Source of the DNA: CAINDI01 sp037127585
Lineage (GTDB): Bacteria > Verrucomicrobiota > Verrucomicrobiia > Palsa-1439
DNA length: 64,000 nucleotides
Reading direction: 5' to 3'
Assembly (NCBI GenBank): GCA_037127585.1
Contig: JBAXYB010000001.1
Span: 1-64,000, forward strand
Shown here piece by piece: positions 45,211-53,725 of this stretch (position 1 is the stretch's first letter; each line of letters opens with the position of its first letter). The translations under genes and the position numbers were made by a program. A model generated the notes under the pieces. It did no database searches and was not told the origin of the DNA. It saw only the letters and a program-made list of their open reading frames with translations.

Positions 45211-47439
45211 TCAGCCGCAGTCGATTGTCTGGCGGCCGCCATGCAGCGGCAGGGTTGTGCTTCCGCGGATGAACGTTCCGGTAACACCGCGCGGCAGGCT
45301 GACGTGACCGCGGAGCCGATGGTTCTGCTGGCGGAAGTTTACGGCGATCACACCGGCGGGATGGACGAGGCGCCCGCGCGCGGCAGTCAGACGGCCGAGT
45401 TGCGGTTCAATGCGGACCGTCTTGAATCCCATGCTCGCCGGGCGAATCCCGAGAATCGTGCCGTAAAAGTGGAACAACGGGTGCGCGCCCCAACCGTGGC
45501 AATCGGAGCGTGCTGGCTCTGGCGATTCGACGGTGGTCTTCAGCCCCAGTTTCTCCAACTCAAACCACAGTCCCAGGCGGCGGAACAGCGCGTCCGTCGC
45601 CCCCAGTCGCTGGTAGGCCTCGAACAGGTAGTGCGTGAAATAGATCGTGGTGCGCTCCAGATGCCGGTCGCCAAGCAACGCCGGTTGCAGTCGCGACTGG
45701 ATCGTGGCCGGCAGCCGGCCGCTGAGGATCGCGAGGCATTGCGTGTGTTCGGAGAACTGTTTCTTCGCGAGATCATCGGCCAGCAAGGACCGTCGCTCAC
45801 TCCAAAACGTGGCGAGCAATCGCGTTGCCAGATCGGCAGAGAGATGTTCCGCGCGGGTGGCAAGTTCCGGCTCGTTCATCCATTGCTCCAACTCGGCCAC
45901 CTGCGTCAATACGAGCGCGAATTGCCAGTTGATCAAGCCACTGACGCCCGATTCGCCATCGGGCGGGATGCCCAAGTGCCAAGCCGGCACCCAATCCACA
46001 TTGTTCCACCCCGGCGGCGCCGCGACGAAACCGTCCTGGTTAAGAAAACTCACGAAGGCTTCCACCACCGCCCGGACGCCAGGCATCAAACGGCGAACCA
46101 ATGCCCGGTCGCCACGCCAGCGGGCATAATCATGGACCATCGCCACCCACCACAGTGAGAAGGGCGGAATAACTTGCGCGAGGCGTGTCGGATAGCGGCA
46201 CTGCGTCAGGCCGTTCAGTCGGCGGGAGGCATCGAACATCTGCAGCGCCTTGCGCGGCAAGCGGTCATCCCGCGTGAGGACAAACGTAATCAGCGATTCC
46301 AGCCGGGTGTCGGCAACATACATCAGTTGCTCGTAGTACGGACAGTCCATATAAGTTTCGTGTGCCGACATCTGGAGCGCACGGATGGCCATGGTGGTGA
46401 TGCGTTGGAGCCGCGGATCGCTCGTGGCGAAGGTGCTCTCGGCTTCCAGCGGGTAACGCGTCTCGCGCACGACCAATTGCTCGAGGGTCAGCGGTTCAGC
46501 ACCGGTTTCGACAGCCAACTCGATGAACCGGCCGGCGCACCACCACAGCGGTTCAAATCTCCGGTGGGCGCCGCCGTCCGGCAGGAACACGTCACCAACC
46601 CCGATGAAATGCTTGCCGGTGATGTCGTTGCGGTTGCCCTTGATGCGCCCGCCCCGCTCCTCGTACAACGACTCCGCCCACGACCAGCGAATCCGGCTGC
46701 CGCGGCCACCGCTCACCACCAGTTCCGGGTAGGCGCAATAGTAATTCTTCAAATCGATGACGATGCGCCGCGTGGTATTCGCCGGGAAAAGAATTGCCCG
46801 GGTCGGTCCGACCCGCCGCGCCGCCTCCAACATCGACGGCAAGGTCGCCGGTCGCAGCCGACGTGGCGAGAAACATTCACCGGTCGGAGAAAACTCCGCG
46901 TGGACCTCTTCGCCCGCCAGCGCGGGAGTCCACCCTTCGCCCGCACCGCTCTCGAATCCCCAGTCAAAGTGCGCACCATCAATGATGAACCTTGCGCCGG
47001 CGGCATAGTAATGATTGCCGGGTCTCTGGGAGTTGTCGAAGCTGTAACCGCCCAGTTTCTTCGCATCCCAAGCCGCCAGGCCGGTGGTGAGCAGTGCCGC
47101 GTACCGGCCCCCAGCGGTCAGCAAGAACCCCGGCGCCACGCTCATCTGGGCCAACGGGGCGGCATCACCGAGCGACCAGACGCGCGCCACCAGCACATGC
47201 GCGCCTGGGGTCAGTGCTAGATCGTAGGTCTCGAAGAACCAGTTGGCCGGATCGCCGCGCTCGCTGCCGCGACCGATGCGCCGTCCATCGAGGAATAACT
47301 CATACCGTTCGTCCGCGGTGACCTGCACGCGGATCCGCGCCGCCGCCGCCAATTGAAAGCAGCGCCGATAAGCGGTGACGAACGGCGGGGCACCGGCCGC
47401 GGCGCATCGGATCCATTGACTGGTTGTGTTTGTGCTCAT
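45211..47439 (-). CDS. Alpha-L-rhamnosidase, GH78-like
   Basis: 742 residues from ATG 47439; a GTG directly before it at 47442 is possible. N-terminal beta domains (ADERYELFLDGRRIGRGSERGD, a GH78 hallmark) lead into the (alpha/alpha)6 barrel with D365, E370 and D377 in DCPYYEQLMYVAD, aligned with the catalytic acidic cluster of Bacillus RhaB. SDCHGWGAHPLF lies near the end of the barrel. No signal peptide. It hydrolyses terminal alpha-L-rhamnose, feeding the mutarotase encoded at 5078. It is convergent with the GH29/esterase group. A half-operator abuts its start. Confidence 0.85.
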   Translation of the reverse strand: MSTNTTSQWIRCAAAGAPPFVTAYRRCFQLAAAARIRVQVTADERYELFLDGRRIGRGSERGDPANWFFETYDLALTPGAHVLVARVWSLGDAAPLAQMSVAPGFLLTAGGRYAALLTTGLAAWDAKKLGGYSFDNSQRPGNHYYAAGARFIIDGAHFDWGFESGAGEGWTPALAGEEVHAEFSPTGECFSPRRLRPATLPSMLEAARRVGPTRAILFPANTTRRIVIDLKNYYCAYPELVVSGGRGSRIRWSWAESLYEERGGRIKGNRNDITGKHFIGVGDVFLPDGGAHRRFEPLWWCAGRFIELAVETGAEPLTLEQLVVRETRYPLEAESTFATSDPRLQRITTMAIRALQMSAHETYMDCPYYEQLMYVADTRLESLITFVLTRDDRLPRKALQMFDASRRLNGLTQCRYPTRLAQVIPPFSLWWVAMVHDYARWRGDRALVRRLMPGVRAVVEAFVSFLNQDGFVAAPPGWNNVDWVPAWHLGIPPDGESGVSGLINWQFALVLTQVAELEQWMNEPELATRAEHLSADLATRLLATFWSERRSLLADDLAKKQFSEHTQCLAILSGRLPATIQSRLQPALLGDRHLERTTIYFTHYLFEAYQRLGATDALFRRLGLWFELEKLGLKTTVESPEPARSDCHGWGAHPLFHFYGTILGIRPASMGFKTVRIEPQLGRLTAARGRLVHPAGVIAVNFRQQNHRLRGHVSLPRGVTGTFIRGSTTLPLHGGRQTIDCG

Positions 47440-47456
47440 CACTTGTTTGATATCGC
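47440..47456 (-). promoter_or_regulatory. Operator half-site touching the GH78 start codon
   Basis: On the minus strand GATATCAAACAAGTG runs straight into the ATG. GATATCAAAC matches the left half and flank of the 16314 palindrome (GATATCAAACGTTTGA). No ribosome site is visible between them. Confidence 0.35.
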
Positions 47457-48045
47457 TGGCGCACTTGTACCAAAACTTTCCGGCTCGGTCATCTAGAATC
47501 CCTGAGTACGCGTCGGCGGGAGCATCTTGAGACAGCCGCCAATAACGGCAGTCGGTCTCGCCGCACCCCGCCGGCTGCTCGGACGCGGGCGGTTTCGCCG
47601 GTTGGCACCGGGAACGGACGGCGACTCACTGACCCGTTCTGCCCCAGATCGACGGATAGGCCGGCGGCACTGTCACGCCGCGACCGGGGCAGCAACCGGT
47701 TCGGATATTCTGTTGCTTCGGCGGTGAGGATGGTGCTAGGTTAAACGAATGATTTCTCGCTTGCAGGGAAGATGGGACGGCGTGCGCGAGTTGATCTTGG
47801 GTGAAGTGAACCAGGTCGACCGGTGGGATGCGACGATCGGTGGTGCCCCACGGCTGTCGCTTTCCCCATGATCGTTCAGAGAAAAAGCATTGGCACGCTG
47901 CTCGATCCGGATTTCTGGCCGGCCATCCCCGTGCAGTGGGCCGAGGTAGCCGCGATGGAGAATTTCGACAAAGCGAGCCCACTCGCGATTTCTCTCAAGC
48001 GCCGAGGTGGCCGGGGATCGCGGGAAAACGGGAAGGGACGGACTC
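47457..48045. other. Intergenic stretch without convincing gene
   Basis: Short frames such as 47748-47869 and 47868-48059 (plus) exist, but they lack ribosome sites and recognisable motifs. No RNA gene was recognised. Confidence 0.4.
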
Positions 48046-49983
48046 ATGCATTGGATTGATTGGACATTCGTAGTGGCGACGCTGGTGCTGGTGTTTGGCA
48101 TCATGCTGTACACGCGGCGCTACCTGCGCAGTGTGGCGGATTTCATGGCCGGCGGGCGACATGCCGGCCGGTATTTGCTGGCCAATGCCCGGGACACGTC
48201 CGGTTTTGGCGTCGCGACGTTTGTCGCGGTCTTTGAGGGGAGCTACGCGGCGGGTTGCACTTGGACCTGGTGGGGGGTGCTGATGGCGCCGGTAGGATTG
48301 ATCTTTGGAATTCTGGGCTTCGTCGGCTACCGGTATCGCGAGACGCGGGCCCTGACGATGGCTCAGTTTTTCGAGATGCGGTACAGCCGGAAATTCCGTT
48401 TGTTCACCGGCATGCTGGCATTTCTGGCCGGCATCTTGAACTACGGCATCACGCCGGCCATTCAGGCGCGTTTTTTTGTGTATTTTCTGCACTTGCCGGT
48501 CACGGTGGAGATTGGCCCATGGCCGGTGCCAACGTTTGCCCTCATTATGGCGGCGTATCTGTTGTGCGTGGTGCTGATGGTGACCCTGGGCGGGCAGATC
48601 TCCTTGATGGTGACCGATTGTTTCGAGGGGATGATCTCGATGGTTTTTTACATGGTCATTGCCATCGGGTTGCTCTCGCTGTTCAGTTGGGCGCAGATCA
48701 CCGAGGTGATGACGAATCGGCCGCCCGGACACTCACTGCTGAATCCGTTTGATGGTTTTGCCATCGCGGACTTCAACCTCGGCTTCGCTTTGATGTTCAC
48801 CGTCATGGGGATTTACGGGACGATGGCGTTTCAATTTGGGGCCGGGTTTAATGCGGCGGCGCAGACGCCGCACGAGGGGCGCATGGGCGGCATTCTTGGA
48901 GGATGGCGGATGTTTGCGCGCGGTGCGATGTTTTTCCTCTTGGTGGGCGGGGCGATGGTCTTCCTGAACCATCCCAAGTTCGTGACGCAATCGGAACCGG
49001 TACGGCAGACGCTGTCCCAGATCAGCAACCCGCAACTGGCCAACCAAACGCGGGCGGCGATCGTCTTGAGTTACATGCTGCCGGTGGGGATAAAAGGAGC
49101 GTTTTGCGTGATCATGCTTCTGAGTTTGTTTGCGGCCGACGCGTCGCACCTGCATTCGTGGGGCACGATCTTCATTCAGGACGTGGTGCTTCCGCTGCGA
49201 AAGACGCATTTCGAAACGAAAATGCATATCCGGGTTTTGCGATTGGCGGTGGTGCTGGTGGCGGTGGTGGCGTTTCTGTTTAGCCTGCTGTTTCGCCAGA
49301 CCGAGTACATCATGATGTGGTGGACGATCACCGGCGCGGTGTACGTCTCGGGTGCGGGTGCGGTGATCATCGGGGGGTTGTACTGGAGCCGCGGCACAGC
49401 ACCGGCCGCTTGGACAACGATGATTGCCGGTGCGGTCCTGTCTTTGGGCGGGATTCTGTACAAACAGTTCAACCCCGCATTCCCGCTGAACGGACAGGTG
49501 GTGGCGTTTCTGGTCATGCTCGTTTGTATTGTGTTGTATGTGACCGTGTCCTTGCTCACCTGCCGGCAGCCATTCAACATGCAGCAGTTGCTGCATCGCG
49601 GTCAGTATGCAGTTGACAACGGGGCGTCCGCGCCGGCCGCAGCGGCGGTGGCTCAACGCAAGTGGTACAATCCGGCGCGGATCCTGGATTTTGACGCGAA
49701 CTTTACGCGGGGCGACAAGATCCTTGCCAGCAGCGTGTTTGGCTGGGGCGTGTTCTGGAGTGTGGCGGTGCTCATCGGCACCATCTGGAACCTGATCAGT
49801 CCGTGGCCGATTCAGTGGTGGAAGAACTTCTGGTTTATTTATTGTATTTGCCTGCCGTTCTTGATCGGCGTGGTGACGACCGTCTGGTTCACGTGGGGCG
49901 GTGTGCGGGATTTGCGGTCGTTCTTCCGCCGCCTGCGGGCCGAAAAGGTGGATGAAGCGGACGACGGGACCGTCGAAAAATAG
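48046..49983 (+). CDS. SSS-family Na+/solute symporter
   Basis: 645 residues from ATG 48046, preceded by GGAAGGGA. About 13-15 transmembrane segments. The first loop motif VADFMAGGRHAGRYLLAN and the region SGFGVATFVAVFEG match the SSS (SGLT-type) pattern of an Asn/Ser-rich broken helix followed by GxxxG. It probably imports a sugar or related solute with sodium; the substrate is unknown. The gene precedes the histidine phosphatase by about 80 bases in the same direction. Confidence 0.88.
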   Translation: MHWIDWTFVVATLVLVFGIMLYTRRYLRSVADFMAGGRHAGRYLLANARDTSGFGVATFVAVFEGSYAAGCTWTWWGVLMAPVGLIFGILGFVGYRYRETRALTMAQFFEMRYSRKFRLFTGMLAFLAGILNYGITPAIQARFFVYFLHLPVTVEIGPWPVPTFALIMAAYLLCVVLMVTLGGQISLMVTDCFEGMISMVFYMVIAIGLLSLFSWAQITEVMTNRPPGHSLLNPFDGFAIADFNLGFALMFTVMGIYGTMAFQFGAGFNAAAQTPHEGRMGGILGGWRMFARGAMFFLLVGGAMVFLNHPKFVTQSEPVRQTLSQISNPQLANQTRAAIVLSYMLPVGIKGAFCVIMLLSLFAADASHLHSWGTIFIQDVVLPLRKTHFETKMHIRVLRLAVVLVAVVAFLFSLLFRQTEYIMMWWTITGAVYVSGAGAVIIGGLYWSRGTAPAAWTTMIAGAVLSLGGILYKQFNPAFPLNGQVVAFLVMLVCIVLYVTVSLLTCRQPFNMQQLLHRGQYAVDNGASAPAAAAVAQRKWYNPARILDFDANFTRGDKILASSVFGWGVFWSVAVLIGTIWNLISPWPIQWWKNFWFIYCICLPFLIGVVTTVWFTWGGVRDLRSFFRRLRAEKVDEADDGTVEK

Positions 49984-50066
49984 CTGGCATTGAACAGGCG
50001 GTCCGCGAGACAATCGTCAAGGATCGGAACTGAAATGATACGCGGCATGGGGAAGCACAGGACAGG

Positions 50067-50816
50067 ATGAGAAAATTACTCGGATTGAGCGGGTTGGTGT
50101 TGTGGTTGAGCATGACCGGGGCGGCGCAGGCGAAGTTGACAATTTATTATTTGCGCCACGCCGAAGCCGGTCACAATGTGGTCGCGAAATTTGTCGCGAG
50201 TGGTATACCGACCAACCAGTGGCCGGCCTATGTTGGCCACGGCGACATCTTCACGCCGGACGGCGAGGCGCAGGTCCGGGGCGTGACCACGAATCTGCTG
50301 GCGTACAAATTTGATTTCATTGCGGTGAGTCCCACCTGGCGGACGCGGCAGACGATCTTGCCGTTTTTGAAGGCCACCGGTCGCACGGCGGAGATCTGGC
50401 CGGAATTGACGGAGGTCGGTCTGGAGGCGACCAACTCGGAGCCAGTCATTCCAGAGGTGGTGATCGGTCATGAACCGCTCAAGGTGCCGCAGGATGAGCA
50501 AACGAGCTTCAAGTTTCGGTTGGATTCAGCCGGCTGTTGCGAGATGTGGGCGACGAATGTCGCGCAGGTGACCTGGCAGGCGAAACAGGTTTTGGATTTA
50601 CTGCGGACCCGGTTTGGCAAGCGGGACGCGACCGTGTTGCTGGTTGGCCACGGTACCGCTGGGCGCACGTTGATTCGCTATCTGACGCGTCAGCCCTCGT
50701 GGAATGAGGACTGGCTGCACAACGCTGCGCTCTGGATGGCAGTCGAAAAACCGGGTGGCACATTTGAGCTGAAACTGCTGAACGGGGCGCCATATCCGGC
50801 GGCGCCCCCCCATTGA
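50067..50816 (+). CDS. Histidine phosphatase-family protein, exported, intact copy
   Basis: 249 residues. Signal peptide LSGLVLWLSMTGAAQA. The catalytic motif LRHAEAGHN has R30 and H31, and the second histidine is H195 in LVGHGTAG. The family (phosphoglycerate-mutase-like) acts on phosphoesters, here outside the cytoplasm. It is the undamaged partner of the pseudogene at 13560-14338, to which it is closely similar at both protein and DNA level. It follows the SSS symporter gene. Confidence 0.85.
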   Translation: MRKLLGLSGLVLWLSMTGAAQAKLTIYYLRHAEAGHNVVAKFVASGIPTNQWPAYVGHGDIFTPDGEAQVRGVTTNLLAYKFDFIAVSPTWRTRQTILPFLKATGRTAEIWPELTEVGLEATNSEPVIPEVVIGHEPLKVPQDEQTSFKFRLDSAGCCEMWATNVAQVTWQAKQVLDLLRTRFGKRDATVLLVGHGTAGRTLIRYLTRQPSWNEDWLHNAALWMAVEKPGGTFELKLLNGAPYPAAPPH

Positions 50817-50984
50817 CGCGACACGCAACCCGGCCCCCCCCTCGGCTGGTGGAGTTGAATAGCGTTGCTCTGAAATCTTCTATTTAACGATTGATTAATG
50901 TAAGATGAATGTCCTAGTCTGGCATATCATTCTATGAGTCGGAAAAGTGTGCGGGTGAAAGATCCAACGGAAAGGAAAAACAAA

Positions 50985-51747
50985 ATGCGGATGACAACAA
51001 TCGTGGCGGCGCTGGCAGTTCTCGGCCTCGCGTTTGGGGCGCAGGCGGCGGACGTGAAGGTGTGGACCAGCGATGTGGTGTCGGACGAGACGTGGACGAA
51101 TGCGGTGAAGGAGTTGAAGCTGATCACGTTGGTCGGCGCCCGGAATGGGTTCTATTCCGGCAAGCTCGTGGTGGAATCCACGCACACCATCACGGGAGTG
51201 AAGGCTTCCGTGGATTCGCTGACTGGGCCCGGTGGTGCCATTCCCGCTGCGGATGTGCAAGTTCGCTACGCGCAGTATTGGCCGGGAATGCATTGGGGGG
51301 GTGTCAGAATGGCGGCCATTCAGGCCGGATATCTTGCTGGACAATGCGCCGGCGGTGACGCCGGTAAAAGGACGTGCCTTGCTGCCAATATGGGTCACGG
51401 TGCAACTCCCCAGGGAAACCAAGGCCGGGACCTGCACGGGCGAAGTCACGGTCCTGCTGGATGGCGACAAGAAAACCAAGCTTGGCGATGAGTTGGCCAA
51501 GCGCTGTCAGGTGGCCCTGGACGCGCATCAGCGGGCGATGTGGAAGACGCAATGGAGCAATGATGAAGATTTGAACAGTCTGGGAACGTTGGGCGATTCA
51601 GGAGGCTTCATCTTGAATGGTGTGCCGCAGTACGGGATATGGAATGTCCTGCAGAAGGATGCGCAGAAATTGGCGGAGAGGCATCCCGGACTAAAAGGCC
51701 AGAGCCCCCACAATGCCAGCGACTATCGAAACGAATCGGTACAATGA
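50985..51747 (+). pseudogene. Exported protein of unknown function, frameshifted in a G run
   Basis: ATG 50985 (AAAGGAAA upstream) opens a signal peptide: MTTIVAALAVLGLAFGAQA. The mature part begins DVKVWTSDVVSDETWTNAVK and continues to PGMHWGG. Seven Gs at 51295-51301 then shift the frame; with one G less it continues GVSEWRPFRPDILLDNAPAV, then KAGTCTGEVTVLLDG, to 51747. That part resembles the N-terminal Ig-like domains of large uncharacterised secreted glycosidase-like proteins. The last 90 residues (DNEDLNSLGTLGD-like) may be another joined fragment. An AT-rich half-operator-like TTTAACGATTGATTAA lies near 50885. Confidence 0.6.
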
Positions 51748-51815
51748 ATGGAACTATTATGATTAGACGGGTTTATTATATGAAGACGAGATCACCAAGG
51801 CAAGGGAGTCAGCTC

Positions 51816-53681
51816 ATGAAAATCAGTGTTGCCCTGTTATTCGCCCTCTGCGCAACCGCGCAGGCTCTTATCAATCCGAACTTTACGCCGATCCACCTGA
51901 TGAAACAGTCGGACACGGTTCTCGATCTGCAGTTGAACCCGGCAAAGGACGGTGTGGTCACCGCTTCGGTCAAGTCCGTGATCAAGGGCAAGTTCGCAGC
52001 CAAGACCATTTCGTTGGATCTCAAGGACGTGACGATTCCGGCGCAGCGAGAGGTTGTGGAACAGATCGCGGGCGCACCGAGAGCCGAACCGGCGCTCTTT
52101 TTCATCGGCAAGATCGGTGAGGAGGGCGATGCCGCTGGTGGGGGAGGCAATGCCGGCAACGACGTGCGGGGGTTCCTGCATGCCGAATGCCAATGGATCT
52201 CGTTCGACAAGGACAAGGATGTCTGGTCCATGAACGACATCAATAACAAGATGTTGGGAACCTGGAACGGCGGCACCGACATGCTGCGCAAGTTGGTGGA
52301 CTATATCCTGACGGATCCGGATGCCGATGTTCCCTGCGAGGAAAAAGTGTCCTGGGGCAAGCCGGTGAAGTTTGCCACCCTCAGCGGCAAGGTGCGCGCC
52401 GTGGCCCCGGTGACGCTGGTGAACGGTGGCCGGCAGTTGCTCTTTGTAACGGCTGATTCCGGCGACAAACTGTTCGTGTACGACGACAAGAGCCGTGGCC
52501 TGAACGATGTCTCCTCCGAGCACAAGCTGGCCGCCAAATCCACCGTCGCGACCTGGGGCGACCTGAATGCCGATGGGCGCATGGACCTGGTGAGCTGGAA
52601 TGGCACAGCCGTGACCGTCTATCTTCAGGATTCAAATGGTGTGCTGCAGGCAGACGCCAAACTGCCGGCCAGCGAAGTCAAGGGCGGCTGCACGTCGCTT
52701 GCCGTGATTGACTCCGGCGTGGCTGGTCATCCCGCCGTGTTGATTGGCACAGCCGCCATGCCGTTGCTCTGGACACCCGCCCTCGGCGCCGAGGCGCAGG
52801 CCGCCAAACCCGTGGCTGCCGGCGAGGCGCCGGTCAAGGATCTCGGCGCGGCTGGTCGCTGTTTCGTGGCCGACTTCGATGGCGACGGTTACGCGGACAT
52901 CCTGCAACTCTTTGCCAAGGGGAGCCTGGTCTACAAGGGCAAGGCGGTCGGGCAATTCGAATCGCCGAAGCCGTGCGATGTGTTCCTCGGTCCCGGGAAC
53001 TCCGACGCCTTTCTGGGCGATATCGACGGCGACGGGTTGCTCGATCTCTTCACCCTCGGCGACAACACGCGGGTCTGGAACAACCGCGGTGCGATGAAGT
53101 TCGTCAATGTCATGCAGGAGAGTGGGGAATTTACCTACAAAGGGGCCACCTATTCCCACTGCGGTGCGGTCGGCGATATTAACGGCGATGGCCGTCAGGA
53201 TGTGATCTGCTTCTATGAGAACGGCGTGCCGCACATCAACTTCAACCGCGGCTTCCGCAGTTTCGGCCACGCGAACAGCATCGACCTGCAATCGACTGGC
53301 GTGATCCCGGGAGCCGGCGATGGTCAGCAGACCGGTTGCTGGACGAATCTCAAAGGCGATGGCATCCAGGAAATCGTCATTGTCCTCACCAACGGGGAGA
53401 TCTGGTTCATGCCCGTGATACCGGACGGCGGCAGTGAAAAGGGTGGTTGTGTCCGTGTCATGCTTTCGTCCACGGGATCGTACGCCGGCCCGCTGAACGT
53501 GGTCGGCTGGCGGGGCAAGCGCTGCCTGGGCACCTGGAACGTTCTGCCCGGCACGACCGAGGGGTTTGTTGCCCAGAATGAAGCCGGACCTGTGACCATC
53601 AAGTGGCGGCTCCCCGGCGGCAAACTGATGGAAAAGAAGGTCACGGTTGAAAACGCACCGGTGAAATTGATGTTGCCGTGA
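51816..53681 (+). CDS. Exported FG-GAP/VCBS beta-propeller protein
   Basis: 621 residues from ATG 51816, which has GGGAG upstream and starts a signal peptide (MKISVALLFALCATAQA). At least four FG-GAP-type calcium-binding loops follow: DLNADGRMD (D249), DFDGDGYAD (D353), DIDGDGLLD (D402) and DINGDGRQD (D454), consistent with a seven-bladed propeller. It probably lies in the periplasm or on the cell surface. It is the first intact gene of the FG-GAP/PQQ-propeller/PEP-synthase-like/EMC3-like run and is 44 bases from the next. Confidence 0.8.
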   Translation: MKISVALLFALCATAQALINPNFTPIHLMKQSDTVLDLQLNPAKDGVVTASVKSVIKGKFAAKTISLDLKDVTIPAQREVVEQIAGAPRAEPALFFIGKIGEEGDAAGGGGNAGNDVRGFLHAECQWISFDKDKDVWSMNDINNKMLGTWNGGTDMLRKLVDYILTDPDADVPCEEKVSWGKPVKFATLSGKVRAVAPVTLVNGGRQLLFVTADSGDKLFVYDDKSRGLNDVSSEHKLAAKSTVATWGDLNADGRMDLVSWNGTAVTVYLQDSNGVLQADAKLPASEVKGGCTSLAVIDSGVAGHPAVLIGTAAMPLLWTPALGAEAQAAKPVAAGEAPVKDLGAAGRCFVADFDGDGYADILQLFAKGSLVYKGKAVGQFESPKPCDVFLGPGNSDAFLGDIDGDGLLDLFTLGDNTRVWNNRGAMKFVNVMQESGEFTYKGATYSHCGAVGDINGDGRQDVICFYENGVPHINFNRGFRSFGHANSIDLQSTGVIPGAGDGQQTGCWTNLKGDGIQEIVIVLTNGEIWFMPVIPDGGSEKGGCVRVMLSSTGSYAGPLNVVGWRGKRCLGTWNVLPGTTEGFVAQNEAGPVTIKWRLPGGKLMEKKVTVENAPVKLMLP

Positions 53682-53725
53682 TGTGCATCAATCCGGCCTT
53701 GGAATAGGATCTTCTTGGAGAAAAC

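Noticed and set aside
47823..48059. 78-codon plus frame before the SSS symporter
   Set aside because: It overlaps the symporter start, lacks a ribosome site and has no recognisable motif.
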